Positions 17,468-28,011 of a DNA stretch of 64,000 nucleotides are shown one piece after another. Position 1 is the first letter of the stretch, and every line of letters starts with the position of its first letter. The translations under genes and the position numbers were made by a program. The DNA is from Riemerella columbipharyngis (GTDB lineage Bacteria; Bacteroidota; Bacteroidia; Flavobacteriales; Weeksellaceae): contig NZ_FNAS01000001.1 of the NCBI RefSeq assembly GCF_900101995.1, forward strand, positions 275,540 through 339,539. The letters are read 5' to 3'. The notes below the pieces were generated by a model. The model searched no databases and was not told the DNA's origin. It saw nothing but the letters and a program-made list of their open reading frames with translations.

Positions 17468-18165
17468 AGCATAGCGATCTCTTTATGATAAAATTTATGG
17501 ATACCGTTTTCAAATTTTATGTGGATATATCCCTCTGCATCGGCATTTAGGATTATGCCATTTTGTCTCGTGCCTTGGTGCTCAAATACGGCAACTTCAT
17601 CTTTTTTGAACAAAAAGGAATTAAAACGGTTTATTATAGTATCGGTATCAGGTGGTGTAAGGATTTTGTTTTTGAAAAAAGAGAAAAAAGTTTCGGTAAA
17701 ATTTTTAAGGTTGAATTTTATTCCGCTTTGGGTAAATATAGAGCCAGCTTTTGGAAAATGGCTGAAATCAGTTTGAAGAACATTGATTCCAACCCCGATA
17801 ATGAGATATTCCCCTCTTTTTTCCAATAGTATACCGCAGATTTTTTTTTGATTAAGAATAATATCATTGGGCCATTTAATTAGAGGTTGTTTTTGTGTCA
17901 TATTGGCAATAAATTCACGAATGATTATTGCGGTATAATAATTGATAAGGTGATGGGAAACCATGAAAAGATTATCAGCCATCAAAAAGCTGATAGCAAG
18001 GTTTTCATCGGGCGATATTGTCCACTTATTACCATACTGCCCTCTGCCGGCGGTTTGATTTGTGGTATAGAGTGAGATGATGGGGGTGTTTTTTATTTCC
18101 GCCGAGAAGTTGAGTATCTCATCGTTTGTAGAAGGGCATTGCTCGATGTGGTGGAGGTGTTCCAT
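17461..18165 (-). CDS. birA: Biotin--[acetyl-CoA-carboxylase] ligase
   Basis: Activates biotin to biotinyl-AMP and transfers it to the lysine of biotin carboxyl carrier proteins. The ATP/biotin loop GRGQYGNKWTISPDENLA, then KWPNDIILNQKKICGILLE and GVGINVLQ are diagnostic. At 234 aa it has only the catalytic domain and a short C-terminal SH3-like cap, without the N-terminal HTH of E. coli BirA. It is therefore a class I, non-repressor ligase. Divergent from rsfS and convergent with the LptF/G gene. Confidence 0.94.
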   Translation of the reverse strand: MEHLHHIEQCPSTNDEILNFSAEIKNTPIISLYTTNQTAGRGQYGNKWTISPDENLAISFLMADNLFMVSHHLINYYTAIIIREFIANMTQKQPLIKWPNDIILNQKKICGILLEKRGEYLIIGVGINVLQTDFSHFPKAGSIFTQSGIKFNLKNFTETFFSFFKNKILTPPDTDTIINRFNSFLFKKDEVAVFEHQGTRQNGIILNADAEGYIHIKFENGIHKFYHKEIAMLY

Positions 18166-18215
18166 TTTTTTGTAAAATTAAAGAATCAAAATAGGCATAA
18201 ATCAATAAAAAGCAA

Positions 18216-18223
18216 TAAATTTG
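18216..18223 (+). promoter_or_regulatory. Promoter -7 element for the rsfS operon
   Basis: TAAATTTG, 20 nt upstream of the rsfS ATG. It would serve the rsfS-ftsH unit. Confidence 0.55.
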
Positions 18224-18243
18224 CAACTAATATAATTTTTTGA

Positions 18244-18606
18244 ATGAGCAAAATTAGTGAAAAACAATTATTAATCGACAAAATCGTTGAGGCGATACAG
18301 GATACCAAAGGAGAAGATATCCAAATCCTTAACCTTTCTAAAATTGAAAATTCCGTAGCAGACTATTTCATTGTTTGTAGTGGTAATTCCAATACACAAG
18401 TTGCCGCTATTGCCGGAAATGTGGAGAAAAAAGTGAGAAATGAACTCAAAGAGAGACCTTGGCATGTGGAAGGAATAGAAAATGCACTTTGGGTGCTTGT
18501 GGACTATGTCTCTGTGGTAGTTCATATTTTTCAAAGGCATATTAGGGAGTATTACGAAATAGAAGAGCTGTGGGGCGATGCGGAGATAACTAAAATAGAA
18601 GAATAA
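18244..18606 (+). CDS. rsfS: Ribosome silencing factor RsfS
   Basis: Binds ribosomal protein uL14 and blocks subunit joining when nutrients are low. The family core is visible: VADYFIVCSGNSNTQVAAIA, then RPWHVEGIENALWVLVDYVSV and VVHIFQRHIREYYEIEELW. 120 aa. It is followed after 21 nt by ftsH. The rsfS-ftsH pairing is common in Bacteroidota. Confidence 0.95.
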   Translation: MSKISEKQLLIDKIVEAIQDTKGEDIQILNLSKIENSVADYFIVCSGNSNTQVAAIAGNVEKKVRNELKERPWHVEGIENALWVLVDYVSVVVHIFQRHIREYYEIEELWGDAEITKIEE

Positions 18607-18627
18607 ACGATAAGATAACTTAGAAAA

Positions 18628-20583
18628 ATGAATAAAAGTAAAGGTTTTAATTGGTTCTATCTTCTGATATTTGGGGCTTTGGGAATGTTATTTTTACCAA
18701 AGTTTTTTTCTATGGAAGATACCAGACCACTCGATAGCGATGGTTTTTTTCAAATGATGAAAGAGGGGAAGATAAAGAGCGTTACCCTAATGAAGGATTC
18801 CGGAGAAGCAGATGTCTATCTTACGACTTCTGCCAAAACAAAAATAGAGAGAAGTAACAATCCGCTGGCGAATCTCAGCGGTGATACACCAGATTACAAA
18901 TTTACGTACGGAGATTTACAATATTTTCAAAAGAAATTTGATGATATTAAACAAACTAATCCGGAAGTGAAAACTACAATTAGTTTTGATAACTCGGAGT
19001 CCCCTATGCAGGGATTGATTATACAGGCTTTGTTTTGGATAGGTATAATGTTCTTGTTTTACTTTGTTCTATTCAGAAGAATGGGCGGGAGCTCAGGCGG
19101 AGGTGGTCAGATTTTCAATATTGGAAAATCTCGAGCAAAACTTTTTGACGAAAAAGAAAAAGTACAAGTAACTTTCAAAGATGTAGCCGGTTTGGAAGGA
19201 GCTAAAGAAGAGGTGCAAGAGGTAGTAGACTTCCTTAAAAATTCTGAGAAATACACCAAATTAGGAGGTAAAATTCCAAAAGGAGTACTATTGGTAGGTC
19301 CTCCGGGAACCGGTAAAACCTTGTTGGCAAAAGCGGTGGCAGGAGAGGCAAAAGTTCCTTTCTTCTCGTTGTCCGGTTCAGATTTTGTGGAAATGTTTGT
19401 AGGCGTAGGGGCGTCCAGAGTAAGAGATTTGTTTGCTCAAGCGAAAGCCAAATCTCCTGCTATTATCTTTATTGATGAGATAGACGCCATAGGCAGGGCA
19501 AGGGGCAGAGGCTCTCTCACGGGAGGTAATGATGAGCGAGAAAATACGCTGAACCAGCTATTGACAGAAATGGATGGTTTCGGTACGGATACTAATGTCA
19601 TTGTAATGGCGGCGACTAACCGTGCGGATATATTGGATAAAGCACTGATGCGTGCCGGTAGGTTTGACCGTTCTATATATGTAGATTTGCCGGAGCTTCA
19701 CGAGAGGAAAGATATCTTTAAGGTACATTTGGCTAAGATAAAATTGGACTCTTCCGTAGATATAGAATTCTTAGCAAAACAAACTCCCGGTTTTAGTGGG
19801 GCAGATATTGCAAATGTTTGTAACGAGGCGGCATTAGTAGCGGCAAGAAATAATCATACGGCAGTGAATAAGCAAGACTTTTTAGATGCTGTGGATAGAA
19901 TTATCGGTGGTCTCGAAAAGAAAAATAAAGCTATAAAGCCATCTGAAAAAAGGAGAGTGGCATTCCACGAAGCGGGGCATGCAGCTATCAGCTGGCTTAC
20001 GGAGCACGCCGCACCATTACTCAAAGTAACTATTGTGCCGAGAGGTCGTTCATTAGGAGCCGCTTGGTATCTTCCGGAGGAGCGTCAGCTTACTACTACG
20101 GAGCAGATGTTAGATGAAATTTGTGCCACTCTCGGAGGTAGAGCAGCAGAGCAAGTAGTATTCGGAAATATTTCTACAGGAGCACTTTCGGATTTGGAAA
20201 AAGTAACGAAACAAGCTCAGGCAATGGTTACTATTTATGGGCTGAATGAAAGGATAGGTAATATTTCTTATTATGACAGTTCCGGACAGCAGGAATATAG
20301 TTTTAGTAAACCTTATTCCGAAAAAACAGCCAAGCTCATAGACGAGGAAATATCCAAACTTGTAGAAAATCAATATCAAAGAGCTTTAAATATTCTTAAA
20401 GAAAATAGAGAGAAGTTAGATGCATTAGCCAATAAATTATTGGAGAAAGAAGTGATTTTCCGTGAGGATTTAGAAGCTATATTCGGAAAAAGAGCTTGGG
20501 ATCCCGAGCTTACAGAAACCCCATTGGAAGATGCAGAGAAGGAGGAAAAGGCAGAAATAGATCCTCAAGATACCAGCAAGTAG
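18628..20583 (+). CDS. ftsH: ATP-dependent zinc metalloprotease FtsH
   Basis: Membrane-anchored AAA+ protease. There are two transmembrane helices (near residues 5-25 and 130-150) with a periplasmic domain between them, then a Gly-rich linker ([11 protein letters not shown]). The AAA domain carries Walker A GPPGTGKT at residues 224-231, Walker [12 protein letters not shown] and the SRH block [19 protein letters not shown]. The zinc site HEAGH is at residues 447-451. 651 aa with an acidic C-terminal tail. Downstream lies a strong terminator. Confidence 0.98.
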   Translation: MNKSKGFNWFYLLIFGALGMLFLPKFFSMEDTRPLDSDGFFQMMKEGKIKSVTLMKDSGEADVYLTTSAKTKIERSNNPLANLSGDTPDYKFTYGDLQYFQKKFDDIKQTNPEVKTTISFDNSESPMQGLIIQALFWIGIMFLFYFVLFRRMGGSSGGGGQIFNIGKSRAKLFDEKEKVQVTFKDVAGLEGAKEEVQEVVDFLKNSEKYTKLGGKIPKGVLLVGPPGTGKTLLAKAVAGEAKVPFFSLSGSDFVEMFVGVGASRVRDLFAQAKAKSPAIIFIDEIDAIGRARGRGSLTGGNDERENTLNQLLTEMDGFGTDTNVIVMAATNRADILDKALMRAGRFDRSIYVDLPELHERKDIFKVHLAKIKLDSSVDIEFLAKQTPGFSGADIANVCNEAALVAARNNHTAVNKQDFLDAVDRIIGGLEKKNKAIKPSEKRRVAFHEAGHAAISWLTEHAAPLLKVTIVPRGRSLGAAWYLPEERQLTTTEQMLDEICATLGGRAAEQVVFGNISTGALSDLEKVTKQAQAMVTIYGLNERIGNISYYDSSGQQEYSFSKPYSEKTAKLIDEEISKLVENQYQRALNILKENREKLDALANKLLEKEVIFREDLEAIFGKRAWDPELTETPLEDAEKEEKAEIDPQDTSK

Positions 20584-20609
20584 GGCAAGAATATTTTACA
20601 GAATACAAC

Positions 20610-20635
20610 AATAATCCCAATTTTTTGGGATTATT
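20610..20635 (+). terminator. ftsH terminator
   Basis: A perfect 11-bp stem AATAATCCCAA (20610-20620) / TTGGGATTATT (20625-20635), loop TTTT, followed by a T-rich run to about 20660. Confidence 0.85.
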
Positions 20636-20661
20636 TTTTTTATTTTTCTCATATTTTTTTT

Positions 20662-20669
20662 TACTTTTG
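20662..20669 (+). promoter_or_regulatory. Promoter -7 element for the LUD-cdsA-psd unit
   Basis: TACTTTTG, a TAnnTTTG match, 28 nt upstream of the TTG start at 20698 and directly after the ftsH terminator. Confidence 0.5.
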
Positions 20670-20697
20670 TTGAATTAAATATCGTAAAGCAACAGAA

Positions 20698-21282
20698 TTG
20701 GCTTTTTGGGATAAAATAAAAGGACTTATTACTCCGAAAAAAGAGGAAGATGATAAACCTGATTTAATAAAATTGGGTGATGAGTTGTCATCTGCAGATT
20801 TGGATTTCAAATTTGCCAAATTATTCACGCATTCCGGTGGGATATTTAATTATTGTGGTGATGAAACGGAAGCTTTGCAGACTCTGCATAAAATTATTAA
20901 AGCGGAGGATATCAAATCTTTTTTTTGTTGGGACAACGAGTTGAAAAGTTTTTTAGATGTTGTGAATGCATCGTATACAGATGTATTAACTCAAAAAAAC
21001 GATGCTGCTTTTATTACTTGCGAATGTCTTATTGCTTATGATGGCAAAATTATGCTTTCCAGTAATAATATACTGAACTATAATTCAGCCCACTTACCTC
21101 AAAAAATCATTGTAATAGCCAATGTTTCTCAGATTGTCAGTAATCTTAATGAAGCTATGGCGATTGTGAAGCGTAGAAGAGGACCGCTTAAAAATCTTAC
21201 ATCTATCAGTGGGAGCCAATCTAAATTAGATGACCCAAATGCTGTGGATAATAAACTTTTCTTACTTTTGCTCGAAGATTAA
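20698..21282 (+). CDS. LUD-domain (LutC/YkgG-like) protein
   Basis: Cytoplasmic 194-aa protein of the LUD family (lactate-utilisation LutB/LutC type fold). Matching stretches are DAAFITCECLIAYDGKIML, LPQKIIVIANVSQIVSNLNE and the C-terminal RRGPLKNLTSIS. It starts with TTG (AFWDKIKGLI). lutA and lutB are not nearby; in Bacteroidota a lone LUD protein next to cdsA and psd is a common arrangement, so lactate use is not implied. Twelve nt before cdsA. Confidence 0.75.
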   Translation: MAFWDKIKGLITPKKEEDDKPDLIKLGDELSSADLDFKFAKLFTHSGGIFNYCGDETEALQTLHKIIKAEDIKSFFCWDNELKSFLDVVNASYTDVLTQKNDAAFITCECLIAYDGKIMLSSNNILNYNSAHLPQKIIVIANVSQIVSNLNEAMAIVKRRRGPLKNLTSISGSQSKLDDPNAVDNKLFLLLLED

Positions 21283-21293
21283 AAATATTTGTT

Positions 21294-22181
21294 TTGGATA
21301 AGAATTTAATTCAACGCCTTATATTCGGGCTGCTATATGTTTTAGTAATTACATTTTGTACGACGCCCGATGGTGCCGTTTTTCTTAATGGTATTTTGGG
21401 TAAAAATATTATAGCACAGGAATATTTGTATATAGGTCTAATTTCGTTTTTTATGTTAATAGGAGTGTGGGAGAGCGTTAGACTGACGAAGTTGGGAAAT
21501 AATTTTTGGAAATGGCTTGCGTTTCCTACAGCTGTTTTTGTTTTTTATCGATATGCTATTCGTTACTTTAACGGCGGGTTTTATATGTCTCCTACGATTT
21601 CGGATTATATGGCAGTGTTTTTAGTGATCATTGCGGTAGTTACCTTATTTCGATATCCAAATGAGCTATATGAAGAGAATGGGAAATTTATTTTTACGGT
21701 AATTTATGTATCGGTGCCGTTTGGTATTTCTCTATCGTTGCCTACTTTTATTTCCGGCGTGCCGCAGAGCTTTTCTCCGAATATGTTTTATTTATTTCTT
21801 TTGATATGGAGTAGCGATAGCTTTGCTTATGTTTTTGGAAGACTTTTTGGTAAACACAAAATGGCATCAAAGATTAGTCCTAAAAAAACATGGGAGGGAT
21901 TTGCCGGAGGTTTTGTTTGTACGATTATATTAGGATTTGTAGTAGGTAGATATATTCATGGTCTTACAGAAGGTTGGAATTGGACGGTAATAGGAGGCAT
22001 CGTGGCAATATTTGCCCCATTGGGTGATTTGGTAGAGAGCCAGCTAAAAAGAAATTTTGGCGTTAAAGACAGTAGTAATATCATACCTGGACATGGTGGG
22101 ATTTTAGATAGATTAGACAGTTTTATTATTTGTGTACCTGCCGTATATTTGTACCTTGCTTTAGAGAGATTTTTTTTATAA
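21294..22181 (+). CDS. cdsA: Phosphatidate cytidylyltransferase (CdsA)
   Basis: Integral membrane enzyme making CDP-diacylglycerol from phosphatidic acid and CTP, the precursor of phospholipids. About eight hydrophobic segments are visible. The C-terminal signature is intact: SKISPKKTWEGFAGGF, then APLGDLVESQLKRNFGVKDS and IIPGHGGILDRLDS. 295 aa, TTG start (DKNLIQRLIFGLLYV). Followed by psd, whose substrate derives from the CdsA product. Confidence 0.95.
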   Translation: MDKNLIQRLIFGLLYVLVITFCTTPDGAVFLNGILGKNIIAQEYLYIGLISFFMLIGVWESVRLTKLGNNFWKWLAFPTAVFVFYRYAIRYFNGGFYMSPTISDYMAVFLVIIAVVTLFRYPNELYEENGKFIFTVIYVSVPFGISLSLPTFISGVPQSFSPNMFYLFLLIWSSDSFAYVFGRLFGKHKMASKISPKKTWEGFAGGFVCTIILGFVVGRYIHGLTEGWNWTVIGGIVAIFAPLGDLVESQLKRNFGVKDSSNIIPGHGGILDRLDSFIICVPAVYLYLALERFFL

Positions 22182-22193
22182 TAAATTAGTGAT

Positions 22194-22847
22194 ATGAAGT
22201 TGCATAAGGAATCAAAAGGAACACTTACAATTGTATTGATATTTACAGTAGTAGCTGGTTTTTTCTCTATTCATTATCTTAAAATCTGGTCATTGTCTGT
22301 TATCATTCCGCTTTTGGTGGTTTTAGGTTTAGTGCTATGGTTTTTCCGTGTTCCTAATAGACAAATTGGAGATTATCTTCACGATATTATAGCCCCTGTA
22401 GATGGTAAAGTGGTAATGATAAAAGAAATAGAAGAGCAGGAAGTTTTGAAGGAAAGATGTATTCAAATTTCTATTTTTATGTCTCCGCTAAATGTGCATA
22501 TGTGCAGATATCCTGTTACCGGAAAGGTAGTGTATAAAAAATATCATCCGGGTAAATATTTAGTGGCCTGGCACGAAAAGTCTTCTACGGAAAACGAAAG
22601 AACTACGGTGGCTGTAGATACTGCTAATAATGCAAGAGTAGTATTCCGCCAGATAGCGGGATATGTGGCAAGGCGTATTGTTTTTTATTGTAATGAAGGG
22701 GATGAGGCAAAGGCGGGGTACGAATTCGGGTTTATAAAGTTCGGATCTCGTATGGATGTCTTCCTGCCTATGGACACAGAGATACTTTGCAAGATAGGGG
22801 ACAAGACCAAAGGCGGTATAGATGTCATTGCCAAACTTAAAGATTAA
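22194..22847 (+). CDS. psd: Phosphatidylserine decarboxylase (short, Psd-A type)
   Basis: Pyruvoyl-dependent enzyme converting phosphatidylserine to phosphatidylethanolamine. Two N-terminal transmembrane helices, then the core IIAPVDGKVVMIKEI, ISIFMSPLNVHMCRYPV and HEKSSTENERT. Near the C-terminus FGFIKFGSRMDVFLP contains the GS self-cleavage site that generates the pyruvoyl group. 217 aa fits the short class found in Bacteroidota and alphaproteobacteria. Confidence 0.94.
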   Translation: MKLHKESKGTLTIVLIFTVVAGFFSIHYLKIWSLSVIIPLLVVLGLVLWFFRVPNRQIGDYLHDIIAPVDGKVVMIKEIEEQEVLKERCIQISIFMSPLNVHMCRYPVTGKVVYKKYHPGKYLVAWHEKSSTENERTTVAVDTANNARVVFRQIAGYVARRIVFYCNEGDEAKAGYEFGFIKFGSRMDVFLPMDTEILCKIGDKTKGGIDVIAKLKD

Positions 22848-22863
22848 AAAATATAACGATGGT

Positions 22864-24180
22864 ATGATAATAGACAAACTTTATTATAAACTGAGAGAAG
22901 TATTTAGTTTATTCTCACAGAAAGAAAATTTTGACAATATCAAAGAAAATATTTCCGCCAGTATTCCTTTTAGAGGAACTAATTTATGGATTTTGATCTT
23001 TGCCATATTTATAGCGAGTCTGGGGCTGAATATGAACTCTACGGCAGTGATTATTGGGGCGATGCTTATTTCACCGCTTATGGGACCTATTATGGGAATT
23101 GGTTTTTCGGTAGGGATTAATGATCCCTGGCTGCTTAGGAAAGCTATAAAAAACTACGCTTTTGCTACCCTTATAGGTTTGATAACCTCTATGATATACT
23201 TTTTAATATCACCGATTAGCAATTCGTCTTCTGAAATTTTGGCACGGACTTCCCCCAACATCTATGATGTATTGATCGCCTTTTTCGGAGGATTGGCAGG
23301 AATTGTGGCTACTAGTTCCAAACTCAAAGGGAATGTAATCCCCGGTGTGGCTATTGCTACTGCTTTGATGCCGCCTCTTTGTACTGCCGGATTTGGATTG
23401 GCTACGGGGCAGTTTAATTTCTTCTTTGGAGCGTTGTATCTCTATTTTATCAATACGGTTTATATAGCCTTATCTACTTTTATTATCTTAAAAGTCTTAG
23501 ATTTTCCAAAATACCATTTTGAGGATTTGAAAATGGAAAAACGCTCACAGAAGATTATGTGGATATTGGTGTTTTTTACTTTAGTGCCGAGTATTTATTT
23601 TGGATATACTATGGTTCGTAAAAATAAATTTGAACAAGAAGCATTGCACTTTATCAATACAGAAGCCATATTCCCAAATAATTTTCTTTTGAATAAAAAA
23701 GTAGATTATGAAAATAGGGAGATAGAACTTACCTATGGTGGGCAAAAACTAGATTCTACAAGTATTAAAACTCTAAATCAAAGGCTGAACGGCTATGGTT
23801 TAGGTAAAGTTAAGTTGTCAATAAAACAAGGTTTTAATTTTATACCTGCTACCACGACTGAGGAAATGTCCGCTACGGCATCTGCAGACCAGCAATTAAG
23901 GAAAATGCTACTAATGAAGAGTGATAGCGTGAAATTTCATAGAGATGAAACTTATCAAATATTCAAGGAATTGAAAGTTCAGAATAGCGATATTGACAAT
24001 TTTGGTTTCAATGAAATGCAGCAGGTAAATGATAGTAGTTCTAACAAAATAAATGTAGTGATTATAGGTACTAAAATTCTTCTGGAAGAAGAAAAACAAA
24101 AAGCCATCACAGACTGGTTGAGGGTACGAATAAAAGATAATAATGCTAAAGTGATTTTTAATGCCAAAAAGCAGAAATAA
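22864..24180 (+). CDS. DUF389 / TIGR00341 membrane protein
   Basis: Multi-pass membrane protein of the DUF389 family, function unknown. The core repeat block ASLGLNMNSTAVIIGAMLIS, then PLMGPIMGIGFSVGIND, is diagnostic. Further helices include NVIPGVAIATALMPPLCTAG and LYFINTVYIALSTFIILKVL. A long C-terminal soluble region (about residues 250-439) has predicted alpha/beta character. The ATG at 22864 (MIIDKLYYKLREVF) is preferred to the upstream in-frame start at 22822 that would overlap psd. Confidence 0.85.
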   Translation: MIIDKLYYKLREVFSLFSQKENFDNIKENISASIPFRGTNLWILIFAIFIASLGLNMNSTAVIIGAMLISPLMGPIMGIGFSVGINDPWLLRKAIKNYAFATLIGLITSMIYFLISPISNSSSEILARTSPNIYDVLIAFFGGLAGIVATSSKLKGNVIPGVAIATALMPPLCTAGFGLATGQFNFFFGALYLYFINTVYIALSTFIILKVLDFPKYHFEDLKMEKRSQKIMWILVFFTLVPSIYFGYTMVRKNKFEQEALHFINTEAIFPNNFLLNKKVDYENREIELTYGGQKLDSTSIKTLNQRLNGYGLGKVKLSIKQGFNFIPATTTEEMSATASADQQLRKMLLMKSDSVKFHRDETYQIFKELKVQNSDIDNFGFNEMQQVNDSSSNKINVVIIGTKILLEEEKQKAITDWLRVRIKDNNAKVIFNAKKQK

Positions 24181-24214
24181 ACAGATTATTACAGTTTGTT
24201 AGATATTTTATTGT

Positions 24215-24222
24215 TATATTTG
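24215..24222 (+). promoter_or_regulatory. Promoter -7 element of the TonB-dependent receptor gene
   Basis: TATATTTG, 26 nt before the ATG at 24249. Confidence 0.5.
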
Positions 24223-24248
24223 AGCAATAATAATAAATATCTAAGTTT

Positions 24249-26924
24249 ATGAGAAAATGGTTGTTTCTTTTCGCGTTGATATCCATGCTCAGCAATGTCT
24301 TCGCTCAAAATGTAATCATAGGCAAAATCACAGAGAAAGACGGAAAAGCGCTTTCCGGAGCTACCGTGATGGTAGAAGATGCCAATACTTCTGGAATAAA
24401 AGGATACGCAATAAGTGATGGAAAGGGAATTTATAAACTCTCTTTTTCTTCAGATGCTTCTAAACTTAGTGTGAGAGTAAAAGCATTTAATCACAAAGAA
24501 AAAGTGCAAACGGTGGATAACAAATCCCAAACATTAAATTTTTCTTTGGAGTTAAATTTTACAGAGATAAAAGAAATTGTCCTTAAAAACAAACTGATTA
24601 CCAAAAAAGGGGATACCATTACCTATGATTTGAAATCTTTTTCTAGTAAAAGCAACCGTACATTAGCTGATGTCCTCAAAAAAATGCCCGGTATGGAGGT
24701 GCAGAGTGATGGAACTGTAATCTACCAAGGGAAGCCAATTAACAAGTTTAATGTCAATGGAAAAGACTTGATGGAAGGCGCCTATGGCACTGTAAACAAC
24801 GCGCTGCCGAAAGATGCCGTGAAAGATGTGCAAGTCATGGAAAACCATCAGCCGATAAAATTACTGAAAGATAAAGTGCCTTCTGAACAAGCCGCTCTCA
24901 ACATTAGACTGAAACGGAAAATAACGATGACAGGGCGTGGAGAGGTATCGGCAGGATTTTCGCCGTTTCTGTGGAATGTGAAACTTACTCCGATGTTTTT
25001 TTGGACAAAAGAACCAATGGGTAGTTAATTATAAAACTAATAATACAGGTGAAAGCGTAGAGAGGGAAGGAAATATTTTATCATTTGGAAACCGCTGGGA
25101 AGGTGTGAGGCGGAATATATCGCAAGAAAAATGGATTTCGGTGGAGAAAGCTCAAGTGCCGAGTATTCCGGAGAATAGATATTTGATGAACAATGTCCAC
25201 TATTTATCCGCCAATTTTCTTACAAGCCCATTCAAGGACAAAGATTGGGAAGCGAAAGTCAACGCAAGCTATAGCAATAATGCTATAGAAAGAGAGGATT
25301 ATCGTGAATTGGTTTATGGGGATGATCGGTTTAGTTCAAGAATTAAAAATCATTTTTACAATAATAGAGCCAGGGGAGAGGTGGTTTTTACCAAAAATGC
25401 AGATAAAGGTTTTTTTAAGAATGTAACCACTTGGAACAGCTTTTGGGACGATAGCAGGGCATTTGCCCAGAAGTACGAAGCACAGAGGGACAGAGAGTCT
25501 CATCAATCCAATCACTTGCCTACAAGCTCTTTCGAAAACTCATTGAGTGCCATTATTCCCATTAAAGAAAAATTACTGAATGTTCGTTCTTATATCAATG
25601 TGAAAAACGACCGCCAAAGCCTTATTGCCTTTCCTGCAAATTATTCCATTCAAAGGCTGTCTCAGGCAGGAAACTACGAAGATCTAAAACAAGATTTGTC
25701 TATTAAAAATGTTGATTTTGAGAACCACGCTTCTATGTCTTTTAGCTTGGGCAGGTGGACTTTTTCGCCGGGAGTAGGGCTGAATATCAACCGCCATCAT
25801 TTACAATCTCAGCTTTACGGTATAAATGGAAACTTTGTAGCACCTCTGGATGTTGATTATCAAAATAATATGGAATGGAATGACGCCAATACGACCACCC
25901 AGGTAGAGGTGAATTATAAAAATAATGCATTCTCATTCTATGCCACATTACCCGTTAATTTTTATACCATTCATTATAAAAAGTTGCTAAGAAGCGGCAA
26001 AAACAGAACAATCAATAAAACTGTTTTTGAGCCTGATTTTTTTTGTAAACTATGATTTTGCTTCGTTTTGGAAAGTGAGAGCGTTCGGAGGAATGAATTA
26101 TGGTTTTGGCGGTTTTGGCTCAATCTACGAGGGCGTGGTGATGACTACTCCGAATTACTTCGCAAACCGAATGCCGCAGAGTGACATTATGCCCGAAACC
26201 CTTTCCAAAAATATAGGCGTAGGGATAGAGTATAGAAATCCGCTGAACAATCTCTTTATGAATGCTAGATACAGATTTGGATTTTCCAAAAAGAACCTTA
26301 TCACTGCCGTTACGCGGAACGGTTCTTTGTTTAGTTCTAATGTGATTGCCTATGACAATACCGCAAAATCCCAGTCCAGCAGCGTAGAGGTAGGTAAATA
26401 CTTTCCAAAATTCCGAAGCAATATTTCTGTTAATTTCGGTAATTCTGATTCAGAAAGCATTTCAATGCTAAATAATACACTTATCTTTAATTAGAAATAA
26501 TGCAAAGAGTTTAGGCTTTAAGTTTGATAACAACTATTTTTCTTGGATGAGTATGGATTACAATATTTCTACAGGCTGGAACAAAAATAAAAATACGGAG
26601 AACAATCAAGTCTTTCGCTACTCGGATTGGAAACAAAAGCTGAATGTTTATTTTTATCCATTTGAAAATCATACGCTTCATTTTCGTATAGACGACAGCC
26701 GTACCAAAACATACGACAGCAGTTTCCGAAATACCTTTTATGATTTTTCTTACCAATACACTTGGTCTGCCAGAAAAATGGATTTCGGGATAGAATGCTT
26801 GAATATTGCTAACAAAAAATCTTACGAAACTGTAAGCGTGAGCAGCAGTGACAACCATATAGAGCGTACCATCATCGGTATACGACCAAGACAAGTGATG
26901 TTTTCTGTGAAGTTTAATTTTTAG
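24249..26924 (+). pseudogene. TonB-dependent outer membrane receptor with three frameshifts
   Basis: Signal peptide WLFLFALISMLSNVFAQ, then a CarboxypepD_reg-like domain (VIIGKITEKDGKALSGATVM), a TonB plug (LADVLKKMPGMEVQSDGTVI ... LPKDAVKDVQVMENHQPIKLL) and a beta-barrel ending MFSVKFNF. Four open pieces: 24249-25028, 25105-26055, 26027-26494 and 26547-26924. Removing one T from the T7 run near 25000 restores MFFGQKNQWVVNYKTNN. Removing one T from the T8 run near 26040 restores EPDFFVNYDFASFWKVR. A third +1 shift near 26480 joins NNT to LSLIRNNAKSLGF. No other lesions are seen, so the gene is either freshly dead or the reads are wrong in T-runs. Substrate unknown. Confidence 0.85.
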
Positions 26925-27429
26925 AAATTTCCGATAATTATATCTATAATACTTATTCATATATATATTAAAATAATCTTTTTTTTTAAGTATCATATTT
27001 TTTAAAACAATGATTATCTATTGTGTATTCAGATTAGAACCGTGTATTATGTTGTGAAAATAGGTACTGTTTAAATTAAGAGTTTTATAATGGGTAATTT
27101 ACTTTTATTTTTCAAGTATTTGTAGTTTTTTTTGAATAGTCTTCTGTTATTATCAAATTATGAAAAAATATGTCTTATAATCAATTTTAAAATAAGTTCA
27201 AAATCTGTTTTCTTTTTCTGAGTCCTTATTAAAAATTAAGATGATTTAAATGTTTTAAAGAAAAACTTTGTAAATTATAATTAAATCAATGAGAAATATA
27301 TTGTTCATTTTAAAAAAATCAAGTCAAAATATAGAGATTTTACTCCGATATTGAGGCTGAAAAAATAAGAGAGAATACTGAAGTTTTTCCCTCGATTATG
27401 GGTAAAATATTTTATAAAATAAGATAGAT
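26925..27429. other. AT-rich intergenic stretch without recognisable gene
   Basis: About 500 bp between the receptor pseudogene and the transposase remnant. It is very AT-rich, with frequent stops in all frames. I see no RNA gene, promoter with both boxes, or protein homology. Probably decayed coding or insertion-element sequence. Confidence 0.5.
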
Positions 27430-27830
27430 TCCTTCAACCAACCAATGTGACGCATTGATAAAAGAGGTCTTTTCGGAGTTCTAAAATTTAAGTTTTTTTT
27501 CTTGGTCTTCAGTTATTTTATATTAAACTTCTTTGATATATTCATTATCAATAATGCTAAATTCTGATGATTCAGGAATGTATTGTCTGATTCATTTATT
27601 GCTGTATTCATTCAATTCTCTTTTTTATAAACTATATGGATGTGCAAAATAAAATTCAAACTGCAATTTTTTTGTATTCTTTTGATGCTGGGTAAATTTA
27701 ACACCATTATCTCTGGTAATGGAGTTTAATGCAGTAGCATATCTATCATGGTTTGTACCAGTGATTCTGTATTTTTTCCTTAACAGAATCCCCTTAATAG
27801 TAATAAAACTTCTATCTCATTTATCGCTGT
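27430..27830 (-). mobile_element. Decayed IS30-family transposase (C-terminal half)
   Basis: Reading the minus strand from about 27760 gives TGTNHDRYATALNSITRDNG, then VKFTQHQKNTKKLQFEFYFA, HPYSL[stop]KRELNEYSNK[stop]IRQYIPESSEFSIID and NEYIKEV[stop]YKITED. After a frameshift it reads KFRTPKRPLLSM. This follows the IS30 DDE core: TxDNG(K)EF, then FYFAxPYxSWERGxNENxNGLIRQY, then FSxIDxEY. At least three stops and one or more shifts make it non-functional. No terminal inverted repeats were found. Marks an old insertion between the receptor pseudogene and aspS. Confidence 0.75.
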
Positions 27831-27966
27831 TATATTTGAACTTAGGTAATAATAGAAATAAAAATTTGTATCTTTATCTATGTGAATTGATATGAAATAA
27901 CTTTCTTAAATTGTCTTGAACCATATTTTTTAGACTTATTATTAAGAGAATATTCTATAAATGTTG

Positions 27967-27974
27967 TAAATTTG
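27967..27974 (+). promoter_or_regulatory. aspS promoter -7 element
   Basis: TAAATTTG, 37 nt upstream of the aspS ATG. Confidence 0.5.
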
Positions 27975-28011
27975 CCTACATTATAATTTAGACATAAAAA
28001 AAAGAGATAAA

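Noticed and set aside
24249..26924. Four separate outer membrane protein genes
   Set aside because: The pieces join into one continuous receptor when single bases are removed at three places, and the later pieces have no signal peptides.
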